64,000 nucleotides of DNA from SZUA-36 sp963801195 (GTDB taxonomy: Bacteria; Pseudomonadota; Gammaproteobacteria; Xanthomonadales; SZUA-36). A program made the position numbers and the translations under genes. This document shows, in pieces, positions 17,865-27,509 of the stretch (the first letter of the stretch is position 1; every line of letters starts with the position of its first letter). The stretch lies in assembly GCA_963801195.1 (NCBI GenBank), contig CAWDDX010000004.1, positions 99,892 to 163,891 on the forward strand, given 5' to 3'. The notes under the pieces were generated by a model. The model was not told the origin of the DNA and searched no databases. It saw only the letters and a program-made list of their open reading frames with translations.

Positions 17865-20003
17865 ATGAAATCACTGATTTTTACTGTAACCATTCTGCTT
17901 CTGCTTAATAGTTGCGCAACGACGGATACGCCCCAGAAACACGGGCCTGATCACCAGCGTCTGAAAAAGCCGGATCAGATAACGCTTGAAGAGCCGGTAT
18001 ATACGACTCCGGGAAATGCCTCCGAGGCGGGTGGTGTCAAGGAGGTTGAGCTGCGGGTGGGCGAGAATCCGTTTATCAACGAGGACGCCGCAAAACGAAA
18101 GAACAGCGTGGTTTCTGAAGATGGCGAAATCGTGTTGAATTTTGAAGGCGAGTCCCTGCAGTCGGTTGTTCACACCATTCTTGGTGAAGTTCTGCAGGAA
18201 ACTTTCGTGATCGGTCCGGGTGTCAGCGGCCAGGTTACGTTTTCAACATCCAAGCCCGTGTCCCGCGACCAGCTGATGCCAATTCTCGAATTATTGTTGC
18301 GCTGGAACGGCGCGGCGATGGTCTATACCGAAGGCCGTTATCACATTCTGCCCGTTTCCGATGCAATCCGCGGAAACCTTGTACCGGTACTCAGCAAGGA
18401 AGATATTGCCATGGGTTACGAGGTCCGCGTGATGCCGCTCAAGTATATCGGCGCCCTCGAAATGGCCAAGATACTCGAACCCTACGTGCGCGACGGCGCC
18501 ATGGTGAGGGTGGATCCGCTCAGGAGCATGATATTTCTGGCAGGCACCCAGGAAGAATTGCGCAACTATCAGAAGACCGTGGATATCTTTGACGTCGACT
18601 GGCTGGCGGGTATGTCGGTCGGCATCTATCCGCTGCAGACCGTGGATGTGGAATCCATCACGGCCGAGTTGACTGAAATCTTCGGCATGGAGGCGGAATC
18701 ACCACTGGCCGGCATGTTTCGTTTCGTGCCTTTGGAGCGGTTGGCATCGGTGATGGTCATCACGCCACAGGAAGAATACCTCGAAAAGGCCAAGGAATGG
18801 ATCAAGACACTCGATCGCGGCGCCGCCGGTTCCGGTGTGCAGTTGTACGTTTATCGCGTCAAAAACCTCGAGGCGCAGATACTGGCGGATTACCTGTCCC
18901 AGTTGTTCGGTGGTCAGACCTCTGCCCCACGCCAGGACAACAGGCGCGGAAACCTGGCGCCGGGCTTGCAGGAGGCGCAACGGAGTTCGATCAGTGACTT
19001 TAACTCAAACCGCGAATCTGCCAATGACCGCGGCCTGCAGAATACCCGCAGCTCGGGTAGCGTGGTTTCGACCGAGGAAGGCGATATCCGTATCACTTCG
19101 GTCATCGAGACCAACTCCCTGCTGATCCAGGCGACCCAGAACCAGTACTCATCGATACAGGCGGCCATCGAGCGTATCGACCAGGAGCCTTTACAGGTAT
19201 TGATTGAGTCACAGATCCTCGATGTCGAACTGACCGAGGAACTGGCTTTTGGCGTGAACTGGTACCTGACCAACAATCCCGGCGCACTTGGCGGCGACGC
19301 GATCATTGGCGACGGTTTTGATACCTTGACCATGGGTGGCACCACCAACTTTTTTGCGAATATCGTCGGCCCCCTCGGGAATGGCTTCATAAAAGCCACC
19401 ATCAACGCATTGGATAGCGTTACGGATGTCCGTTCGCTCGGAGCGCCGTCATTGCTGGTGCGTAATAATGCCACCGCAACCATTACGGTGGGTACCCAGG
19501 TACCGGTACAGTCTTCCAGCATATCCACTGGCGGTACTGGCAATGTCGTGAGCAGCGCGCAATATGTCTCTACGGGTGTCACCCTGACCGTGACGCCAAG
19601 AATCAACCCGGGTGGACTGGTTTACATGGATGTGACCCAGGAAGTCAGCCGTCCGGGTCCCAGGGACCCCGATATATCGGAAAGCGGCAACCCGCCGATC
19701 AATAATAAATCAGTCACCAGCCAGGTTGCGGTGCAGTCGGGTCAAACCATATTTTTGGGTGGGCTTATATCTGAACAGTCGAGTAAGGGCCGCACGGGTG
19801 TGCCCTACCTCAACCGGATTCCGGGTATCGGCCGCTTGTTTGGCAGCAGGACAACATCGACAAACCGCAGCGAGACCATCGTCATGATCACACCGACGGT
19901 GATCGAAAACACCAACGATCTGAAAGCGGTCAGCGACGATATCCGTGTTGAATTCATGAAGATACCACCCATCAAGCACGCCACCTTGCACAAACAGGAA
20001 TAA
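17865..20003 (+). CDS. gspD: Type II secretion secretin GspD (XpsD-like lipoprotein)
   Basis: A 712-residue outer-membrane secretin with a lipoprotein signal peptide ('LLLLNSC', Cys about residue 17). The first N domain (about 85-165) is followed by further ring-building N domains and a Gly/Asn-rich linker (about 345-395). The C-terminal secretin core contains 'VPVQSSSIS' and 'GQTIFLGGLISEQSSKGRTGVP'. Secretins form the outer-membrane channel of the type II machine. D is last in the operon, as in Xanthomonas xps, and a lipidated secretin is also known for XpsD. The gene starts 28 nt past the gspN C-terminal stop. Confidence 0.95.
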   Translation: MKSLIFTVTILLLLNSCATTDTPQKHGPDHQRLKKPDQITLEEPVYTTPGNASEAGGVKEVELRVGENPFINEDAAKRKNSVVSEDGEIVLNFEGESLQSVVHTILGEVLQETFVIGPGVSGQVTFSTSKPVSRDQLMPILELLLRWNGAAMVYTEGRYHILPVSDAIRGNLVPVLSKEDIAMGYEVRVMPLKYIGALEMAKILEPYVRDGAMVRVDPLRSMIFLAGTQEELRNYQKTVDIFDVDWLAGMSVGIYPLQTVDVESITAELTEIFGMEAESPLAGMFRFVPLERLASVMVITPQEEYLEKAKEWIKTLDRGAAGSGVQLYVYRVKNLEAQILADYLSQLFGGQTSAPRQDNRRGNLAPGLQEAQRSSISDFNSNRESANDRGLQNTRSSGSVVSTEEGDIRITSVIETNSLLIQATQNQYSSIQAAIERIDQEPLQVLIESQILDVELTEELAFGVNWYLTNNPGALGGDAIIGDGFDTLTMGGTTNFFANIVGPLGNGFIKATINALDSVTDVRSLGAPSLLVRNNATATITVGTQVPVQSSSISTGGTGNVVSSAQYVSTGVTLTVTPRINPGGLVYMDVTQEVSRPGPRDPDISESGNPPINNKSVTSQVAVQSGQTIFLGGLISEQSSKGRTGVPYLNRIPGIGRLFGSRTTSTNRSETIVMITPTVIENTNDLKAVSDDIRVEFMKIPPIKHATLHKQE

Positions 20004-20008
20004 CCGAA

Positions 20009-20431
20009 ATGAAGTATTTTTCAGTCACTCGCTACGCGAGACCTCTGGCAATAGTGTGTGTCTTGTTCCTGTTGTCGGCCTGTGCGGCAACGGCAAAGAA
20101 AGGAATCAGTATCGAAGAACGAGTCAACGCACGTTGGGCCGCCCTGATGCGCGACGACCTCGAAGGCGCCTACGGCTACCTGTCTCCGGGTTACCGTTCC
20201 AGTGTTTCCCTTAAGCAGTATCAACGGGCATTACTGACCCAGGCGGTGACATGGAACAGCGGAAAATACGTATCAAGCAAATGTGAAGAAGCGACCTGTG
20301 ATGTGAAGGTATCGATAGGTTTTACTGTCTATGGCGCCGTACCTGGTGTAAAATCCTTCAACGGTACGCAGACAACTGATGAGTCGTGGGTTCTTGTCGA
20401 CGGCAATTGGTACTTTGTGCCCCAGCGATAG
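20009..20431 (+). CDS. Small lipoprotein of unknown function at the end of the T2SS operon
   Basis: A 140-residue protein with a clear lipobox ('LFLLSAC', Cys about residue 25). The mature part starts 'ISIEERVNARWAALMRDDLEGAYGYLSPGY', which resembles small secreted domains of the SnoaL/NTF2-like kind, but I do not recognise the family with certainty. It begins 5 nt after gspD, so is very likely cotranscribed. The position invites comparison with pilotins, though the secretin itself seems lipidated and may not need one. Confidence 0.75.
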   Translation: MKYFSVTRYARPLAIVCVLFLLSACAATAKKGISIEERVNARWAALMRDDLEGAYGYLSPGYRSSVSLKQYQRALLTQAVTWNSGKYVSSKCEEATCDVKVSIGFTVYGAVPGVKSFNGTQTTDESWVLVDGNWYFVPQR

Positions 20432-20601
20432 TGTCAGGCATCGTAACAATAAGACGTTACACATATTGCCTTGATAACTGATTTATCGTAAGATTGCCGT
20501 GCGATTTTGCGTAAACTGTGTGTTTTGGTCGCCAGCCCGGCGGTCTTTTCACACGCTATTAACTTATATATAAGCCCTGTGTACACAATAGGAGTGTTGT
20601 A

Positions 20602-22221
20602 ATGAACAGAAAAAATCTAACAGCAGCAGTACTTGCAGGACTGGCGGGAGCCGCCGGAATTGTAGGTTCGGCTCAAGCAGTCAATATTAATCCCGATGGC
20701 CTCGGCCAGGTTTTGATCTACCCGTACTACACCACCAACAACAACAACGTTACCCTTTTGTCGGTGGTTAACACCTCTGAAGATGCAAAAGCCGTCAAGG
20801 TGCGTTTCACGGAAGGCCAGAACACCCGCGAAGTGCTCGACTTCAACCTGTACATGTCAGCTTATGACGTATGGACAGCATCAATCTATATGAATGGTGA
20901 TGGCGTACCCCAGTTGGAGACAGCAGACACCTCGTGTACCGTTCCTTACCTTTATGGTAATGGTGGCACGCAGGAATTCCTGCCTTATGCCCTGACCGAT
21001 GGTGGTTCTACCGATATCTCGCGTGCAACCGAAGGTCATTTCGAAATGATCGAGATGGGTGTGCTGACTGACGAAACCGAAGGTTCTGCCACGGCGGCAA
21101 CGCACAAAAATGGCGTGCCTAACGATTGTGCCCAGCTGGTTGAAGCATGGACTGATCCGGATGACACCAAAGCAGGTGACGAAGGTTACTGGCTGATGGA
21201 TCCTTTCACAGATATGTCCGCCCCGACCGGTGGTCTGTTTGGTGGCGCAGCCATTGTCAACGTTGAAGCAGCCAACATGGCCAGCTATGACGCGACGGCT
21301 ATCAATGGTTTTGCAACCGATGTCCTTTCAAATAATGCTTCTCTGCATCAGTATCCAGGTAGTGTCCTGCCGAGCCTGAACAGCGGTAACGTTTTTGATG
21401 GCACCGTCTTCCTTGATAACGGCGCTACCCAGAATTCGGGTAATCTGCCACGTGGCGTTGACGCGGTTTCTTACGTGTTCATGCGTGACCAGGTCATGAA
21501 TGAGTACACCACGGAACTGTCTACTTTGGCCAGGACCGAGTGGGTGGTCACTTTCCCGACCAAGCACTTTTATGTCTACCAGCCAAGTGCTGGCGCATAT
21601 GATGTTCCCGTTGCACCGTTTACATCGGTATGGGATGGCGAAGCCGACGATCCGACAGCTTGTGAAGTCGTACTTCTCGACACCATCTGGGATCGTGAAG
21701 AACGCACTGTAATCGACCCGGTTGATCCGGGTGCGCCTATTCCGCCGATCGTTTCACCGAGACCGCCTGGTGAGATTATCGAGCCCAATCCAATTGTTCC
21801 GTTTGAGTTGTGCTATGAAACCAGCGTAATTTCATTTGGTGATGCGGATCTCGTTGGTGCAGCCTCCGCTATGCTGGGTTCATCCAACTTCCACAATATC
21901 GACAATGCCGTACTTGGTTTTGAAAACGGTTGGGCGCGTCTGCAGATGGACGACTACCCGTACGATGCCAATCTTGACGGTCAAATCGATAGTGAAGAAG
22001 CACAGTTCAGCCGTGCCTCACTGGGTGATCTGAATGGTCTGCCCGTTACCGGTTTTGCAGTTCAAACCTTCAAGAACGGTTTCATCGGTGAAGGTGGCAA
22101 TACCATTGGTAACTACGGTGGTATCTACCAGCATAAGTACACCCGCAAGCTGGGTAGCGATCTAGGTTTTGGACCTTGTGATGTCACAGGCGACCCCTGC
22201 GCACCTGCAGAAGGTCAATAA
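20602..22221 (+). CDS. Secreted protein of unknown function with an EF-hand-like loop
   Basis: A 539-residue protein with a Sec signal peptide (cleavage probably after SAQA, residue 26). The N-terminal signature 'LIYPYYTTNNNNVTLLSVVNTS' followed by 'KVRFTEGQNTREVLDFNLYMS' recurs, from memory, in uncharacterised secreted proteobacterial proteins. A Pro-rich stretch lies near residue 370-395. At residues 455-466 'DANLDGQIDSEE' is a textbook EF-hand loop. A strong RBS (AGGAG) precedes ATG 20602. It follows the type II operon after a 170-bp gap containing its own likely promoter, so it is a candidate cargo of that system. No sorting tail is visible. Confidence 0.8.
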   Translation: MNRKNLTAAVLAGLAGAAGIVGSAQAVNINPDGLGQVLIYPYYTTNNNNVTLLSVVNTSEDAKAVKVRFTEGQNTREVLDFNLYMSAYDVWTASIYMNGDGVPQLETADTSCTVPYLYGNGGTQEFLPYALTDGGSTDISRATEGHFEMIEMGVLTDETEGSATAATHKNGVPNDCAQLVEAWTDPDDTKAGDEGYWLMDPFTDMSAPTGGLFGGAAIVNVEAANMASYDATAINGFATDVLSNNASLHQYPGSVLPSLNSGNVFDGTVFLDNGATQNSGNLPRGVDAVSYVFMRDQVMNEYTTELSTLARTEWVVTFPTKHFYVYQPSAGAYDVPVAPFTSVWDGEADDPTACEVVLLDTIWDREERTVIDPVDPGAPIPPIVSPRPPGEIIEPNPIVPFELCYETSVISFGDADLVGAASAMLGSSNFHNIDNAVLGFENGWARLQMDDYPYDANLDGQIDSEEAQFSRASLGDLNGLPVTGFAVQTFKNGFIGEGGNTIGNYGGIYQHKYTRKLGSDLGFGPCDVTGDPCAPAEGQ

Positions 22222-22265
22222 CAGAGCCTTTATCGTAAATTAGTAATTGCTATATGTTGTATAAG

Positions 22266-22290
22266 GAGGGGGCCGGGATTCCGGCCCTCT
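22266..22290 (+). terminator. Possible terminator hairpin after the EF-hand-like secreted protein
   Basis: GGGCCGG (22270-22276) pairs with CCGGCCC (22281-22287) across a short loop. The downstream sequence is T-rich but not a clean T-run, so termination strength is uncertain. Confidence 0.5.
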
Positions 22291-22425
22291 TCTGTGTCAG
22301 GAACTGCAAAATATTAAGTGTCCGTTAATTTTTTTTAATATAAAATAGTACCGTGCTGATCATTACAGAATTATTAACAGCATGTAAATTCCGGGCGGAA
22401 TCATAGAGAAAGAGAGAGAGGAAAC

Positions 22426-23592
22426 ATGGCTAAACTAAATGGATTTAAATGGCTTTGCGCGCTTGCGTTTATTGTCAGTACGGCAAATGCGGATATCATC
22501 ATAGACAATCAGTCGATCCCCAGTGCTGATGTCAATACAATCAGTATCAGTCCGGCCAGTGGTCATATGTTTATAACCACGATACCCGGATACACCGTCA
22601 CACCCAACGTCGCAGGTGATACTGTTGCGATCACGAATTTTACCGTGTCCCCGGCTACCGTCATAGCGGGTCAGTCAGCCACGGTAAGCTGGAATACGGC
22701 AAATGCCGTGTCTTGCGTTGCGAGCAACGGTGTTGGAGGCTGGGCAGGTTCCACGATTGCCTTGCCGAGTGGTTCGAAATCAATCACTACATCAACGACG
22801 GGTTCGCCAACGTTTACACTGACCTGTAACGGCAGCGCGGCGAATGACACAGTGAGCAAAAATGTTGTCCTGAATGTCACTTCAGCCAACACGGTGTCAA
22901 TTACCAACTTTACGGCGTCACCTGCGACAATCATCGAGGGTGAAAGCACAACGCTAAGCTGGACAACACAAAATGCATCATCCTGCACGCCTACGGGCGG
23001 GACCGCCGGATGGAGCGCATTTGGCATCAATTTGCCAAATGGCAGTGCGTCACTCACGCTTCCGACCGCGGGCACGTATTCATTTACGCTGACGTGTCAG
23101 GATGTATCCGCGGGAACGGCCGTCAAATCGACTGTCGTAATTGTAAGCCCGGCTGCCGGAGAATGCCCTGCATCGCCGCTGTCGGGTACCACGACGCTAT
23201 GGAAATCCTTCTGGCTGGTAGATTTTCCGAAACCGGGTTATGACAATCGTTTTGCGACCATACCCAGGTATGGTTATCTCGCACTCGAGTTCAACACCGG
23301 CAATATTATTTCGAACGGTAGCATCGTTTCCATAGAAACCACGGTAACCGACGGCGTCAGGCTGGGTGCGCTCAGTAAGTGCCCTGGCGACTTCGATGTT
23401 ACACCGGAATGTGAGTATGTCTGGGGTATCGGCGGTGGCTTAGGCTGGGCCACGAACGGAACCAGAGGTTGCCAACTGGAACCGAATACGACCTATTATT
23501 TCAACGTAACCTTTACCGATGGCTTTGATGGAACTTCATCGTCATGTCGTTCTTCACCGTGTATCACTACAATACAGCATATCAATCGCTGA
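22426..23592 (+). CDS. Secreted protein with two tandem Ig-like repeats
   Basis: A 388-residue protein with a signal peptide (cleavage after TANA, about residue 22). Two repeats of about 85-90 residues start 'ITNFTVSPATVIAGQSATVSW' and 'ITNFTASPATIIEGESTTLSW'; each has a Trp and a Cys pair, as in bacterial Ig-like folds. The C-terminal domain (about 245-388) has four to six cysteines and no family I recognise. A GAGAGAGAGGAAAC ribosome-binding region precedes the ATG. It lies between its own leader and a strong terminator, so is probably monocistronic. Type II export is plausible by location only. Confidence 0.78.
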   Translation: MAKLNGFKWLCALAFIVSTANADIIIDNQSIPSADVNTISISPASGHMFITTIPGYTVTPNVAGDTVAITNFTVSPATVIAGQSATVSWNTANAVSCVASNGVGGWAGSTIALPSGSKSITTSTTGSPTFTLTCNGSAANDTVSKNVVLNVTSANTVSITNFTASPATIIEGESTTLSWTTQNASSCTPTGGTAGWSAFGINLPNGSASLTLPTAGTYSFTLTCQDVSAGTAVKSTVVIVSPAAGECPASPLSGTTTLWKSFWLVDFPKPGYDNRFATIPRYGYLALEFNTGNIISNGSIVSIETTVTDGVRLGALSKCPGDFDVTPECEYVWGIGGGLGWATNGTRGCQLEPNTTYYFNVTFTDGFDGTSSSCRSSPCITTIQHINR

Positions 23593-23611
23593 ACTGGTAG
23601 TTGAGCCGCCA

Positions 23612-23649
23612 AAGTCGGGTACCCCAGCGGGTGCCCGACTTTTTTTTTA
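23612..23649 (+). terminator. Rho-independent terminator
   Basis: AGTCGGG (23613-23619) pairs with CCCGACT (23634-23640), with further GTACC/GGTGC pairing inside, followed by nine T's. Confidence 0.93.
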
Positions 23650-23685
23650 CCGTCTGAAATATCAGTCTATTAATCGGAGTCAGGA

Positions 23686-24624
23686 ATGAAATTCTTTCCT
23701 AAAATTCTACTAATGGTCGCAATCCTCATCAGTATTCAATCACAGGCAGATGATGCCACTAAAAATGATATCGACATACTGGCGCAACGCGGCAAAGGCG
23801 TGGTCACACAGGATATGTTTACTGCCCGGGCGGAAAGAATACCCGCCGACATACGCCAGGCCACCTTGCGTGATCGCAATCGATTGGAGGATGTTCTCGC
23901 CACGATGTTACTGCGTGCCCAGTTGGCCGCCGAGGCCCGCGAAGCCGGTTTTGACAAGCAACCCATAGTCATCGACCGTATGCAACTGGCGGCGGAAAAT
24001 GAGTTGGCGGACGCCTGGTTGCAGCATTATGTCGATATGCAACCTGAAGCTGATTATGAGCAACTCGCCCGTGAAGAATTCCTGCTCAGAAAAGAGACCA
24101 CCTACTCTTCTCCAAAAATAGATGTCAGCCATATCCTGGTTTCGACCAAGGAGCGTTCAGACGAAGAAGCACTGGCGCTTGCGGACGAGATTCACGAGCA
24201 GTTGATGGCGAACCCGGACCTTTTTGGCGAATTGGTGGTGAAGTACTCCGATGATCCGAGTGCCGCTACCAACCATGGCAGTTTCAAGGGAGTTGTAAAG
24301 GGCCAAATGGTCAAGCCATTTGAAGATGCGGCGTTCGCGCTTGAGCCGGGCGAAATATCCGCGCCGGTCAAAACGCAGTTTGGGTATCACATCATTCGGC
24401 TCGATGCGTACACACCACCGAAAGAAGAGAACTTCGAAGACATCAAGCCAAGACTGATTGAAGTCGAGCGTAAAAAGCACGAAGAACGCATCAAGCGCGA
24501 TTACCTCGAAAGCCTGACTGCGCTTGAAGTGCACATGACGGAAGAACAACTGGGTGAAATGGTAAGAAGACAATTCGGCGAGGAATCGGTTGATCCGGAG
24601 GTCAAGACCGACGATTCAGAGTAA
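23686..24624 (+). CDS. PpiC/parvulin-type peptidyl-prolyl isomerase
   Basis: A 312-residue exported protein with a signal peptide (cleavage near SQA, about residue 21). An N-terminal helical SurA-like region (about 30-140) precedes a parvulin domain (about 145-245) with 'VSHILVSTKERSDEEAL', 'LVVKYSDDPSAATNHGSF' and 'FGYHIIRLD', and a charged C-terminal helix. Such proteins fold or chaperone envelope proteins in the periplasm. An ABC glycan exporter begins 32 nt downstream, so the two may share a transcript. Confidence 0.9.
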   Translation: MKFFPKILLMVAILISIQSQADDATKNDIDILAQRGKGVVTQDMFTARAERIPADIRQATLRDRNRLEDVLATMLLRAQLAAEAREAGFDKQPIVIDRMQLAAENELADAWLQHYVDMQPEADYEQLAREEFLLRKETTYSSPKIDVSHILVSTKERSDEEALALADEIHEQLMANPDLFGELVVKYSDDPSAATNHGSFKGVVKGQMVKPFEDAAFALEPGEISAPVKTQFGYHIIRLDAYTPPKEENFEDIKPRLIEVERKKHEERIKRDYLESLTALEVHMTEEQLGEMVRRQFGEESVDPEVKTDDSE

Positions 24625-24656
24625 GATAGCTCCCCTGCTAAAACGGCTGGGCCGAA

Positions 24657-25448
24657 ATGACCCCTGGGAAGAAAAAGAAATTTGAATGGGTGTTTTTCCA
24701 GAACCTGGTTGTCCGCCAGGTCAGGCAGGATTATCTCGACAATGTAACCGGTTTTGCCTGGTTGATATTACAACCGCTGATCCTGCTGGCGGTATACGCT
24801 TTCGTGTTCTCGACCATATTCAAAGCGCGTATACCGGAGGCCGAGGAGATCGGTTTCGTGCCATACCTCGCCGTTGCATTTTGGCCATGGACCGCGTTTT
24901 CCGAAGCGATACTGCGCGCCAATAATTCAATCACCGCCAATGGCGCCCTGATTGGCAAGGTGGCGTTCGCCACGGAACAGATTCCGCTGGCGAGTGTGAC
25001 GGCGACCTTTATCATGCACCTGATCGGTTACCTGGCCGTGCTCATCGTGCTGCAGTTGATGGGCACGGATGTTCACTGGTTATACCTGCCTGTTGTTTTA
25101 CCCGTCATCGTGCTGATGTGGGTCTTCGCCTGTGCAATTTCCCTGTTTACCAGCGCCATCCAGGTTTTTGTGCGTGATCTGGCACAGATACTGCCGCCGT
25201 TGATGACATTCTGGTTTTTTACAACGCCGATCCTTTACAGCCCGTCCTACCTGCCCGAATCGATACAGACCATCGCCCAATACAACCCCATGGCCTGGTT
25301 CGTCGCCAGTCTGCGTGAGCTACTGTTGTTCGGAGATATGAATCTTGGCTATAAATCCCTGGGCATGCTGTTGTTTGTCGTAATTTTCGCCTGGGTTTCC
25401 GTACGATTCTTCCGCCGCTTTTCCGGACACTTCGAGGATTTCCTCTGA
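24657..25448 (+). CDS. Polysaccharide ABC exporter permease (Wzm-like)
   Basis: A 263-residue ABC-2 permease with six predicted membrane segments and the characteristic 'VRQDYLDNVTGFAWLILQPLILLAVYAFVFS' start, shown here in part by 'FAWLILQPLILLAVYAF'. The C-terminal region includes 'FFTTPILYSPSYLP' and 'YNPMAWFVASLRELLLFG'. It pairs with the ATPase that overlaps it by one base, forming an exporter of O-antigen or a similar lipid-linked glycan. Confidence 0.92.
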   Translation: MTPGKKKKFEWVFFQNLVVRQVRQDYLDNVTGFAWLILQPLILLAVYAFVFSTIFKARIPEAEEIGFVPYLAVAFWPWTAFSEAILRANNSITANGALIGKVAFATEQIPLASVTATFIMHLIGYLAVLIVLQLMGTDVHWLYLPVVLPVIVLMWVFACAISLFTSAIQVFVRDLAQILPPLMTFWFFTTPILYSPSYLPESIQTIAQYNPMAWFVASLRELLLFGDMNLGYKSLGMLLFVVIFAWVSVRFFRRFSGHFEDFL

Positions 25449-26629
25449 TGGATACCCTGGTCAAAATCGAAGGGGTGTCAAAAATCTATCCGCGGGTACA
25501 TAAATCGCGCGAACGCTTACAGGCATTTGGCGCCCTTTTGTTGGGACGTGAACCGGCGCATGGTGCGCAAGTACTCGACAATATCAACCTCGAGATCGTG
25601 CGTGGCCAGTCGCTGGGAATTATCGGTGAAAATGGCGCGGGCAAATCGACGCTGCTCAAGGTCCTGACCGGGGTTATTCAACCGACCCGCGGCCGTGTCA
25701 TGGTGCACGCCAATATTGCTGCGATGCTCGAGCTAGGCGCCGGGTTCCAGCCTGATTTCAGCGGGATGGAAAACGTTCGCATGAAAGCATCCCTGATGGG
25801 CTTGAGTAACAGGGAACTCGACGAACGTCTCGATGACATCCTCTCGTTTGCGGATATCGGTGAATACATACACGAACCGGTCAAGCACTATTCTTCCGGC
25901 ATGGTGGTCAGGTTGGGGTTTGCCGTGATTACCGCCTGCCGCCCTGAACTCCTGATCACCGATGAAGTGCTGGCCGTGGGTGACGAGTCGTTTCAGAAAA
26001 AATGTATCAGCTGGCTACAACAGTTCCTGGAGCAGGGCGGGACACTGTTGCTGGTGTCGCACAGCATGTACGTCGTGCAAAAGCTCTGCCAGAAGGCGTT
26101 GTGGGTTCACGCCGGCGGCATCGAGCAATACGGTGACGTGTTCCCCGTCACGCAGGCCTACCTCGCCTGGCATGAAAAACGCAGTGCCAAGGACGAGGAA
26201 AAGCGCATCAAGGCAAGCGGTGAGGGTGCCTATTACCGCATTGAACAGTTCACCCTGGCCGGTGGCGGGGACAATGATCCGCCGGCGTTTGTCATGGGCG
26301 AAGACCTCGATATCGAACTGCAGATTTGTTCACCCGATGATCGTCCGCCGGTGGGTGTGGTGGGGGTTGTCAGGGCGGATGGCACACCGGTTTACGGTGT
26401 CGTATCGGATAATGAAAATGCCGTGCCGCTCAGGCTGGCGGAAAACCTGTACCGATTCCGTTTGCGTTTAAAGGGTATCGCCCTTTTGCCCGGCAGTTAC
26501 AACCTGAGCGCCCATTCAATGGACCCCGAAGGTATCAGGGTGTTTGACAGCCAGCAGATGGCATTTACGATTACCGGAAGCACCAAGGAAGTCGGCTACG
26601 TCAGGCTGCCGCACGAGTGGCTAAGTTAG
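25448..26629 (+). CDS. Polysaccharide ABC exporter ATPase with C-terminal glycan-binding domain (Wzt-like)
   Basis: A 393-residue ATPase. Walker A is 'GENGAGKSTLLK' (about 61-72), signature 'YSSGMVVRLGFAV' and Walker B 'LLITDEVLAVGD'. A C-terminal extension (about 250-393) resembles the Wzt carbohydrate-binding domain, with 'GEDLDIELQI' and 'LPGSYNLSAHSMDPEG'. In known Wzt proteins this domain recognises the modified chain end of the exported polymer. The presence of a methyltransferase two genes later fits an end-capping mechanism, but that link is inference. Confidence 0.93.
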   Translation: MDTLVKIEGVSKIYPRVHKSRERLQAFGALLLGREPAHGAQVLDNINLEIVRGQSLGIIGENGAGKSTLLKVLTGVIQPTRGRVMVHANIAAMLELGAGFQPDFSGMENVRMKASLMGLSNRELDERLDDILSFADIGEYIHEPVKHYSSGMVVRLGFAVITACRPELLITDEVLAVGDESFQKKCISWLQQFLEQGGTLLLVSHSMYVVQKLCQKALWVHAGGIEQYGDVFPVTQAYLAWHEKRSAKDEEKRIKASGEGAYYRIEQFTLAGGGDNDPPAFVMGEDLDIELQICSPDDRPPVGVVGVVRADGTPVYGVVSDNENAVPLRLAENLYRFRLRLKGIALLPGSYNLSAHSMDPEGIRVFDSQQMAFTITGSTKEVGYVRLPHEWLS

Positions 26630-26643
26630 GCCCTGATCCCGGC

Positions 26644-27477
26644 ATGACTTTGCCCCTCATTATCGTTCCCATTTTCAATGCCTTCGAACATGTCGAAGCC
26701 TGTCTCGATTCAATTGCGCGAACGCTGCCGTCCGATACCGGGGTGTTGTTGATAGATGACGCCTCGACCGATCGGCGATTGCAACCCCTGTTAAACGCCT
26801 GGGTCAACGAGGCGAAACCGTTCAGGCAATTACTTCTGCACCGGGAGAACCGCGGATTTGTGGCCACGGCCAACCACGGGATGCGTTTGGCCGGCAAAGA
26901 CCTGGTTTTGCTCAATTCCGATACGGAGGTCACCCCGGGATGGCTGCAAAGCCTGGCGGATTGCCTCGATTCGGATGATTCGATCGCCACCGCGACACCC
27001 TGGTCCAATAACGGCGAAATCGTCTCGATCCCGGGCTTTTGCATGTCAAACCCGGCACCCGCCGACGCGGACGCCGTTGCCCGCGGGATCAAATCGTGCG
27101 GTCATCCGGCTTACCCGGATATGCCGACCGCGGTCGGTTTCTGCATGGCGGTTTCAAGGCGGGCAATCGAGCGCATCGGTGTATTCGATGAAGTGACCTT
27201 TGGCCGCGGATATGGTGAGGAGAATGACTTCTGCCAGCGGGCGGAACAGGCCGGCTTACGCAATGTGCTGTGCGACGACGCCTACGTGGTTCATCACGGC
27301 GGCGCGTCATTCGGGCCCCTGGGTCTGAAACCGGATGATAAAAGTATGCAACGGCTTCTGGCCAAACACCCCGATTACCTGCGTAACGTGACTGAATTTA
27401 TCAAGGCAGACCCGCTCGCTGCGCGCAGAGCGCAAATACTTGGATGCCTGGAACGCACAGGCGCCGGAATGCGGTAA
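26644..27477 (+). CDS. Family 2 glycosyltransferase
   Basis: About 277 residues from ATG 26644. The GT-A fold is shown by 'LIIVPIFNAFEHVEACLDSI', 'VLLIDDAST', the metal-binding region 'LLNSDTEVTPGWLQ' and 'FGRGYGEENDFCQRAEQAG' in the acceptor half. It probably adds a sugar to the glycan exported by the neighbouring Wzm/Wzt pair. An in-frame GTG at 26617, inside wzt, is a possible earlier start. Confidence 0.88.
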   Translation: MTLPLIIVPIFNAFEHVEACLDSIARTLPSDTGVLLIDDASTDRRLQPLLNAWVNEAKPFRQLLLHRENRGFVATANHGMRLAGKDLVLLNSDTEVTPGWLQSLADCLDSDDSIATATPWSNNGEIVSIPGFCMSNPAPADADAVARGIKSCGHPAYPDMPTAVGFCMAVSRRAIERIGVFDEVTFGRGYGEENDFCQRAEQAGLRNVLCDDAYVVHHGGASFGPLGLKPDDKSMQRLLAKHPDYLRNVTEFIKADPLAARRAQILGCLERTGAGMR

Positions 27478-27509
27478 AATTCGGGCAACACCCCTATTGG
27501 TAAATAAAA

